Origin: Cellvibrionales bacterium UBA2511
Lineage (GTDB): Bacteria > Pseudomonadota > Gammaproteobacteria > Pseudomonadales > Porticoccaceae
Direction of reading: 5' to 3'
NCBI GenBank assembly: GCA_002341315.1
Contig: DDNV01000089.1
Coordinates: 24,308-31,549, forward strand
Length of the DNA stretch: 7,242 nucleotides
Shown here piece by piece: positions 6,470 through 7,242 of the stretch. The notes beneath the pieces were generated by a model, which saw nothing but the letters and a program-made list of their open reading frames with translations, had not been told where the DNA came from and did not search any database. The position numbers and the translations under genes were made by a program. The first letter of the stretch is position 1. Each line of letters starts with the position of its first letter.

Positions 6470-7242
6470 ATGGCTGACCCTGTTACAAAACAGGCATCCC
6501 AAAGAAATTGAGCTTGGCCTGGAGCGCATTCGTCTGGTTGCCAGGGAGTTGGGGCTGGTGGATGTGCCGGACAGACGTTCGCCCGCAAAAACCATCGTCA
6601 CCATTGCCGGCACCAACGGCAAAGGCTCTTGTGTCGCTGCACTTCAAGCGCTGTTGACAGCTGCGGGTTATCGTGTGGCCTGCTATACATCGCCCCATCT
6701 GATCAACTACCGCGAACGGATAGTGATTGATGGTCATTGCGTCAGTGATGAGGCTATTTGTGAAGCATTTGAACAAATAGAGCGGGCCAGCGGCTGCACG
6801 AGCCTGACGTATTTCGAATTTGGTACGTTGGCTGCCTTGTTGCTGATGGCCAGGGCGGAGCTGGATGTTGCGATTCTCGAGGTCGGTTTGGGCGGACGGC
6901 TTGATGCAGTCAATATCCTTGATGCCGATATAGCGATTGTCACCAGTGTGGCGCTGGATCATCAGGAATGGCTGGGCAACGATCTCAATCAGATAGCTGC
7001 TGAAAAAGTGGCCATTGCTCGTGCGGGTAAGCCGCTGATCTGTGGCGACCCGAACCCGGTCGCAGGATTGATCAGTACTGCCGACAAGGTCGGGGCAATA
7101 CTGATGATGAATGACAGGGATTTTTCTGCAAGGCAGTTTGCGCCGCTGCCAGAGACTTCACTGCCGCCTGCCAGTATTGCCTGTGCTCTACAAGCCACCA
7201 GTCTGATCACAGGGCTGCCACCTGCTGAAGTAAATACCAGCG
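6447..7242 (+). CDS. folC: Bifunctional dihydrofolate synthase / folylpolyglutamate synthase FolC, 3'-truncated by the window edge
   Basis: Mur-ligase-like enzyme that uses ATP to join glutamate to dihydropteroate and then to extend the folate glutamate tail. The frame runs open from ATG 6447 through base 7242, giving 265 residues of an expected 420 or so. [10 protein letters not shown] is a typical beginning. Seen are the ATP P-loop GTNGKGS (55-61), [13 protein letters not shown] (80-92), YFEFGTLAA (122-130), [12 protein letters not shown] (145-156) that helps bind magnesium and nucleotide, [12 protein letters not shown] (166-177) and [11 protein letters not shown] (186-196), whose Lys187 matches the family's carbamylated lysine. 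The missing part is the C-terminal glutamate-binding domain. The start lies inside the end of accD, with a 23-nt overlap in another frame and no clear Shine-Dalgarno, so translational coupling to accD is likely. accD-folC pairing is usual in gammaproteobacteria; a SPOR-domain gene, cvpA and purF are often next. Confidence 0.96.
   Translation, partial: MPQRSLSEWLTLLQNRHPKEIELGLERIRLVARELGLVDVPDRRSPAKTIVTIAGTNGKGSCVAALQALLTAAGYRVACYTSPHLINYRERIVIDGHCVSDEAICEAFEQIERASGCTSLTYFEFGTLAALLLMARAELDVAILEVGLGGRLDAVNILDADIAIVTSVALDHQEWLGNDLNQIAAEKVAIARAGKPLICGDPNPVAGLISTADKVGAILMMNDRDFSARQFAPLPETSLPPASIACALQATSLITGLPPAEVNTS

Overview
The window is one co-oriented (+ strand) block of conserved chromosomal housekeeping genes with almost no non-coding DNA. 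The order is fimV (3' part), truA, trpF, trpB, trpA, accD, folC (5' part). Every gene is recognised from its own motifs. FimV, a LysM inner-membrane protein with cytoplasmic TPR-type ends, joined to truA-trpF and accD-folC, is a gammaproteobacterial arrangement. The insertion of trpB-trpA between trpF and accD, unlike the Pseudomonas aeruginosa layout where trpBA sits elsewhere beside trpI, suggests an aquatic or marine relative of Pseudomonas (for example the Cellvibrio/Saccharophagus or Marinobacter side). That placement is inference from gene order and general protein character; no species can be named.

Layout: 1-1914 is the C-terminal part of FimV, entering the window inside its LysM domain. 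Then come truA (1920-2783), trpF (about 2860-3480), trpB (3497-4714), trpA (4749-5564), accD (5576-6469) and folC (6447 to the window end, incomplete). Intergenic gaps are 5, 76, 16, 34 and 11 nt, and accD and folC overlap by 23 nt. No stretch over 100 nt lacks a gene. The only gap large enough to hold a promoter is truA-trpF, which contains a good extended -10 sequence. No tRNA, rRNA, mobile element, CRISPR array or convincing intrinsic terminator was seen.

Functionally the block is mixed: polar type IV pilus and motility scaffolding (FimV), tRNA pseudouridylation (TruA), the third and last steps of tryptophan synthesis (TrpF, TrpA, TrpB), a fatty acid synthesis subunit (AccD) and folate polyglutamylation (FolC). 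trpE, trpG, trpD and trpC are not here and must lie elsewhere. The products do not form one pathway; close packing and a probable shared transcript link them.

I found no sign of an undescribed biological system. The points that repay a second look are modest: glutamate instead of aspartate at the TrpA catalytic position 60, GTG starts on all three trp genes, a stem-loop in the first codons of truA just after the fimV stop, a candidate promoter before trpF, and a small in-frame tandem repeat in fimV.
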